A DNA stretch of 45,801 nucleotides from Alphaproteobacteria bacterium. Its GTDB lineage: Bacteria; Pseudomonadota; Alphaproteobacteria; Rhodobacterales; Rhodobacteraceae. The position numbers and the translations under genes were made by a program. Below the pieces are notes generated by a model that saw only the letters and a program-made list of their open reading frames with translations, ran no database searches and was not told where the DNA came from. Shown here in pieces: positions 42,419 through 45,801 of the stretch (position 1 is its first letter; each line of letters begins with the position of its first letter). The stretch covers positions 1-45,801 of the forward strand of contig JAUIAS010000027.1 of the NCBI GenBank assembly GCA_030425395.1, written 5' to 3'.

Positions 42419-44077
42419 TTATTCCTCCGGCTTTGGGGGCGGCACATACCCGTCCGGATCATCCCGCCATTCGCGCCATTCGGCGTCGAAACTGTGCGTT
42501 TCATAGTCGGGCAATTCCCAAACCGGCCAATGCGCCGGTCTTGGGATGTCTTTGGGCAAGGTCACGCTGGCATCGCCGAACATCGAATTGATTTGTTCGG
42601 CGCTGATCGGCACGCCTGTATGATCCACCCGCCTCAAAGCAGCCGAGGAAAGATCGGCTTTTGCGAGTGATGTGTTTTCATCCATCCGCGCGCCGCTGAG
42701 GTCTGCCCCTTCGATCCGCGTGTTCCAGAGGATCGCCCCTTCCATCTGCGCGCCGCTGAGGTTCGCCCCTTCCATCCGCGTGTGCCAGAGGAACGTCCCT
42801 TCGATCCGCGCGCCGCGGAGGACCGCCCCTTCGATCCGCGCGCCGACGAGGATTGCCCCTTCCATCCGCGCGTTGCGCAGTCCCGCTCCTTCCATCCGCG
42901 CGTCGCTCAGACTCGTCCCTTCCATCCGCGCGCCGGCGAGGATTGCCCCTTCCATCCGCGCGCCGGCGAGGATTGCCCCTTCCATCCGCGCGAAACTGAG
43001 GTCCGTTCCTTCCATCCGCGCGTTGCGCAGTCCCGCTCCTTCCATCCGTGTGCCAGTGAGAAGCGCGCCGGAAAAGACCGCGTCAGAGCCATCTGGGCGT
43101 TTGGCGGACAAATCCGCGCCTTGCAGGTTTGCGCCGCGCAGGTCCAACCGGTATCCCGAATACGCCGCCGATGTGTCTTGCCAGTTATGAAAACCCTCCG
43201 TGAACACCGCAATTTCTTCTTTTCGGTGAGTCTGGACCAAGCCCAGATCGGGCAGGCGCGGGCAGGGAATGTCAAATGGCCAGACCGTGTCACGGGTGGG
43301 CGGGGCGGGCCACGCGGCCTCAACCCGCCGCTGGTCCGGCGTGCGCCGCCCCAATACATGCAAAGCCTGCGCAATGTCCGGGCGGGGCTTTGGCAGTCCG
43401 AACGCCCATTTACTTGCCTTTCCACCGAATCCCATTTCCCCAAAGCGTTCCTGACGCAGCTTGTGCCGCGCCGCCTTTTCCTCGGCGCTCGCGTCATCGG
43501 CCAAAGGCTCCCACTCCGGCTCCGGAAAATCCTCTGGCGGTCTCGCCTTGGAGTTTTCCCGCACATAGGCGCACAAAATCTCCATCACGCGCACATGGTC
43601 GCGGCCATTGTCATAGATCGTGCTGTCCTGTGCGATGCGTTCCAGCGACAGGATCGCGCCGATGCGGACTTCGATGTTCGGCTCTGTGGTTTCCTGCGTC
43701 TGGTCGCCCACGATTTTCTTGACCGTCTTCTCCGCCCCCAGCTGTTCAACGGCTTTGTTGATCCGGTCGGTAATGTGGCCTTCTTTCTGATACCGGACGG
43801 TCTGGTATTTCAGAAAGGTGCCCCAGATCACAAACGGCGCGCCGAGCATTGCGGCGATCAGGGCACCCGCGCCGAGGTTGATGCTTTGGGCCTCGGTGTT
43901 CAGGGATGGGAAGAGCGTCTTCAAGATCACCGCAAATGCGGCGAGCAATGCCATTGCAAAGAGCAAAAGAACCATAAACGCAAGAAACCCGCCCAAGAAC
44001 CGCGACACGCGCCAGTTCGGCGCGTTGCTGATCCCCAACCAATCAAGAAGGTCCTGAGGCTTCTCCGACTTCATCAT
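42419..44077 (-). CDS. Membrane-anchored pentapeptide-repeat protein
   Basis: 552 residues. Two hydrophobic spans lie at about 28-53 and 66-88. A cytosolic part with a conserved IGAILSLERIAQDSTIYDNGRDHVRVMEILCAYVREN segment (about 138-175) follows. A run of at least 12 decapeptides (about 343-462; e.g. ARMEGAILAG) is made of two A(D/N)LxX-type pentapeptides each. These form a right-handed quadrilateral beta-helix. There is a globular tail to residue 552. The core segment is shared with other two-span pentapeptide proteins of Rhodobacterales of unknown role. The repeats are near-identical in DNA (see 42692-43051). It is alone, with the proS gene divergent. Confidence 0.88.
   Translation of the reverse strand: MMKSEKPQDLLDWLGISNAPNWRVSRFLGGFLAFMVLLLFAMALLAAFAVILKTLFPSLNTEAQSINLGAGALIAAMLGAPFVIWGTFLKYQTVRYQKEGHITDRINKAVEQLGAEKTVKKIVGDQTQETTEPNIEVRIGAILSLERIAQDSTIYDNGRDHVRVMEILCAYVRENSKARPPEDFPEPEWEPLADDASAEEKAARHKLRQERFGEMGFGGKASKWAFGLPKPRPDIAQALHVLGRRTPDQRRVEAAWPAPPTRDTVWPFDIPCPRLPDLGLVQTHRKEEIAVFTEGFHNWQDTSAAYSGYRLDLRGANLQGADLSAKRPDGSDAVFSGALLTGTRMEGAGLRNARMEGTDLSFARMEGAILAGARMEGAILAGARMEGTSLSDARMEGAGLRNARMEGAILVGARIEGAVLRGARIEGTFLWHTRMEGANLSGAQMEGAILWNTRIEGADLSGARMDENTSLAKADLSSAALRRVDHTGVPISAEQINSMFGDASVTLPKDIPRPAHWPVWELPDYETHSFDAEWREWRDDPDGYVPPPKPEE
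42692..43051 (-). repeat. 30-bp in-frame tandem repeat, 12 units
   Basis: Twelve 30-base units encode the decapeptides of the pentapeptide protein. On the plus strand most contain GCCCCTTCCATCCGCG; two adjacent ones are identical. The units stay in frame and no spacer sequence intervenes. Such identity means recent duplication or gene conversion, and predicts that copy number varies between strains. Confidence 0.9.
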
Positions 44078-44218
44078 TAACCATCCGTTTACCCAAGTTA
44101 CTCAACCGTTGCACATTTCCCCGCGGGGAAATACCCCCTTGCGTGTGCGGCAACGGTGGCTTGCCTGAGCAATCCCAACCGGATAGGGAAGGGGCCGTCC
44201 CACCGCACGAGGTTTTCC

Positions 44219-45613
44219 ATGCGTTTGTCCCGTTATTTCCTGCCCGTCCTCAAGGAGACCCCCTCCGAGGCGCAGATTGTCAGCCATCGTCTCATGCTCC
44301 GCGCGGGCATGATCAAGCAGCAGGCCGCCGGCATCTATTCGTGGCTGCCGCTGGGCTTTAAGGTTCTGCGCAAGATCGAAGCGATCGTGCACGAAGAACA
44401 GATCCGCGCGGGGCATATCCCGATGCTGATGCCGACGCTGCAATCGGCCGATCTGTGGAAACAGTCGGGGCGGTATGACGCCTACGGGCCGGAAATGCTG
44501 CGGCTGACCGACCGGCACGGGCGCGACATGCTCTATGGTCCCACGAACGAAGAGATGATCACCGAGATCGTCGGAACCTATGTCAGCTCCTACAAGGCGC
44601 TGCCGCTGACGCTGTATCACATTCAGTGGAAATTCCGCGACGAGGTCCGCCCCCGGTTCGGCGTGATGCGCGGGCGCGAATTCTACATGAAGGACGGCTA
44701 TAATTTCGACCTGACCAAAGAGGATGCGTTGCACGCCTATAACCGCCATCTGGTCAGCTATCTGCGCACCTATGAACGCATGGGCCTGCAAGCCATCCCG
44801 ATGCGCGCCGACAGCGGACCCATCGGCGGGGATTACACGCATGAGTTTCTCGTGTTGGCCGAAACCGGTGAATCCGAGGTGTTCTATGATGCCGCGATCA
44901 CCGAGCTGAAATTCGGTGACCGCGAGATTGACTATGACAACCGGGAAGAATGCCAGGGCGTGCTCGAGGAGTTCACCTCGCGCTATGCGCGCACCGATGA
45001 AACCCACGACGAGACCGCGTTTGCAGAAATCCCGGAAGATCGCCGCCGCACCGCGCGCGGGATCGAGGTGGGGCAGATCTTTTATTTCGGGACAGAGTAT
45101 TCCGAAAAGATGGGTGCGGTCGTGCAAGGCCCGGACGGCAAACAGGTGCCGCTGCATATGGGCAGCCACGGCATCGGCGTGAGCCGTCTTTTGGGGGCCA
45201 TCATCGAGGCCAGCCATGATGACAAGGGCATCATCTGGCCCGAAGGCGTGACACCTTTCCATTGCGGGATCGTTAACCTCAAGCAAGGCGATGCGGCGGC
45301 GGATGCGGCGTGTCAGGGGCTCTATGATGCGCTCACCAAGGCCGGGCTGGAACCGCTCTATGACGATCGGGACGAACGCGCGGGCGGCAAATTTGCCACG
45401 ATGGACCTGATCGGCCTGCCGTGGCGGATCACCGTAGGGCCGCGCGGGCTCAAGAACGGTGTGGTGGAACTGACCTCGCGGCGCACTGGGGAAAGTCAGG
45501 AACTGTCGCCCGAAGAGGCGGTCAAGCGGGTCATCGAAATCTATGCCCCACATCACGACCATCTGCGCGACGAACAACCAATGGCCGGCCGTTCCTTTCA
45601 CACTTGGGTCTAA
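44219..45613 (+). CDS. proS: Prolyl-tRNA synthetase
   Basis: 464 residues, the short type without an editing insertion, common in alphaproteobacteria. It charges tRNA-Pro with proline. Class II motifs are present: motif 1 in the [24 protein letters not shown] segment, motif 2 as [27 protein letters not shown] and motif 3 as [19 protein letters not shown]. An anticodon-binding domain occupies about 365-464. The ATG at 44219 has GAGG eight bases upstream. It is about 15 residues longer at the C-terminus than I expect ([14 protein letters not shown]). It is followed by two hairpins and two DnaA boxes. Confidence 0.95.
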   Translation: MRLSRYFLPVLKETPSEAQIVSHRLMLRAGMIKQQAAGIYSWLPLGFKVLRKIEAIVHEEQIRAGHIPMLMPTLQSADLWKQSGRYDAYGPEMLRLTDRHGRDMLYGPTNEEMITEIVGTYVSSYKALPLTLYHIQWKFRDEVRPRFGVMRGREFYMKDGYNFDLTKEDALHAYNRHLVSYLRTYERMGLQAIPMRADSGPIGGDYTHEFLVLAETGESEVFYDAAITELKFGDREIDYDNREECQGVLEEFTSRYARTDETHDETAFAEIPEDRRRTARGIEVGQIFYFGTEYSEKMGAVVQGPDGKQVPLHMGSHGIGVSRLLGAIIEASHDDKGIIWPEGVTPFHCGIVNLKQGDAAADAACQGLYDALTKAGLEPLYDDRDERAGGKFATMDLIGLPWRITVGPRGLKNGVVELTSRRTGESQELSPEEAVKRVIEIYAPHHDHLRDEQPMAGRSFHTWV

Positions 45614-45640
45614 ATCTCTGTAAACTATGCAGTAAATGAC

Positions 45641-45649
45641 TTATCCACA
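45641..45649 (+). promoter_or_regulatory. DnaA box (perfect consensus), right-facing
   Basis: TTATCCACA, an exact match to the 9-base DnaA consensus. It lies 28 bases after the proS stop and overlaps the base of the first downstream hairpin. Confidence 0.6.
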
Positions 45650-45675
45650 GGCAGTCGTGCTTCCACGGCTGCCTG
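45648..45675 (+). other. Hairpin after proS (first of two)
   Basis: CAGGCAG-T-CGTG, CTTC loop, CACG-G-CTGCCTG: a 12-bp stem with one T-G pair, followed by TTTGG. It overlaps the first DnaA box by two bases. Confidence 0.6.
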
Positions 45676-45688
45676 TTTGGCGTCCAAG

Positions 45689-45714
45689 CCCCGCAGGTAT
45701 CTGCGGGGTTTTTT
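45689..45714 (+). terminator. Intrinsic terminator of proS
   Basis: CCCCGCAG, GTAT loop, CTGCGGGG, followed by TTTTTT. A perfect 8-bp GC stem and a good U tract, 75 bases after the proS stop. Confidence 0.9.
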
Positions 45715-45738
45715 GCGTGCTGACCTTGTTTTCCCTAA

Positions 45739-45747
45739 TGTGGATAA
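45739..45747 (-). promoter_or_regulatory. DnaA box (perfect consensus), inverted
   Basis: TGTGGATAA on the plus strand, i.e. TTATCCACA on the minus strand, about 98 bases from the first box and in opposite orientation. Confidence 0.6.
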
Positions 45748-45768
45748 AATTCCCCTAACACGCGCATC

Positions 45769-45787
45769 CTGATCTGAGGCAGATCAG
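45769..45787. other. Inverted repeat at the right edge
   Basis: CTGATCTG, AGG, CAGATCAG: a perfect 8-bp inverted repeat 22 bases beyond the second DnaA box. It has no U tract, so it is more likely an operator or DNA-level site than a terminator. The window ends 14 bases later. Confidence 0.4.
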
Positions 45788-45801
45788 AAACAGGCGATAG
45801 C

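Noticed and set aside
42692-43051. Regular 30-base repetition that looks CRISPR-like at first sight
   Set aside because: The units abut with no unique spacers, stay in frame, and encode pentapeptide repeats.
42672-44080. Long open frames on the plus strand across the pentapeptide gene
   Set aside because: They are mirror frames of the repeat array, with highly repetitive SIRAP/FHPRA-like peptides and no family resemblance.

Overview
The window looks like chromosomal DNA of a Rhodobacterales (Roseobacter-group) alphaproteobacterium. The sequence is GC-rich. Gene content and order fit that group: choXWV divergent from betI-betC-betA; a ScfR/PccR-type regulator next to pccB, pccA and methylmalonyl-CoA mutase; and an AI-2E-permease-like gene followed by hdaA, ppk and ppx. 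Upstream regions carry FNR-type (TTGAC-N4-GTCAA) and PccR-type (TTTGCAAA) boxes. All assignments come from reading the sequence and remembering protein families; no database search was run. I saw no tRNA, rRNA, CRISPR array or prophage.

Layout. 1-0.6 kb is a decayed defence or mobile patch: the 3' end of an IS5/IS427-type transposase abuts the last ~50 codons of an Mrr-type restriction gene, followed by a small HNH endonuclease. 0.8-5.9 kb holds core metabolism and transport: glyA, nadK, a sterol-desaturase-family hydroxylase, a LysE/ArgO exporter and a DMT permease. 5.9-12.8 kb is a choline / choline-O-sulfate locus: choX-choW-choV on the minus strand and betI-betC-betA on the plus strand, with a perfect palindrome in the divergent promoter region. 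betB is not in the window. 12.9-14.1 kb has a secreted thermonuclease and a DUF465 (YdcH) gene behind an FNR-like box.

14.1-26.5 kb is the propionyl-CoA to succinyl-CoA locus: pccR, a Bcr/CflA-type MFS gene, pccB, six small conserved or unknown genes (including a cupin and two lipoproteins), pccA, a DUF4174 gene in antisense, and methylmalonyl-CoA mutase. TTTGCAAA operators stand in front of both pccR and pccB. 26.7-31.3 kb is an accessory stretch: a LysR regulator divergent from a cytochrome P450 with an unusual I-helix, an orphan TRAP substrate-binding protein, a VOC protein and a GNAT acetyltransferase. 31.4-36.5 kb has a TerB-DnaJ protein, a DPM1-GtrA fusion glycosyltransferase, a GT39-like membrane glycosyltransferase, an EEP-family hydrolase and a small exported protein. 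36.5-42.0 kb (minus strand) is AI-2E-type permease, hdaA, ppk and ppx, linking polyphosphate and DnaA control. 42.4-44.1 kb is a membrane-anchored pentapeptide-repeat protein whose repeats are still a 30-bp DNA tandem array. 44.2-45.6 kb is proS, followed by two hairpins and a pair of inverted perfect DnaA boxes.

No single gene cluster stands out as an obviously new multi-gene system. The most promising undescribed material is: (a) the set of small proteins embedded between pccB and pccA; (b) the LysR / atypical P450 / orphan TRAP binding protein group; (c) the young pentapeptide array; (d) the paired DnaA boxes after proS; and (e) several dispersed hairpin repeats that recur within the window.
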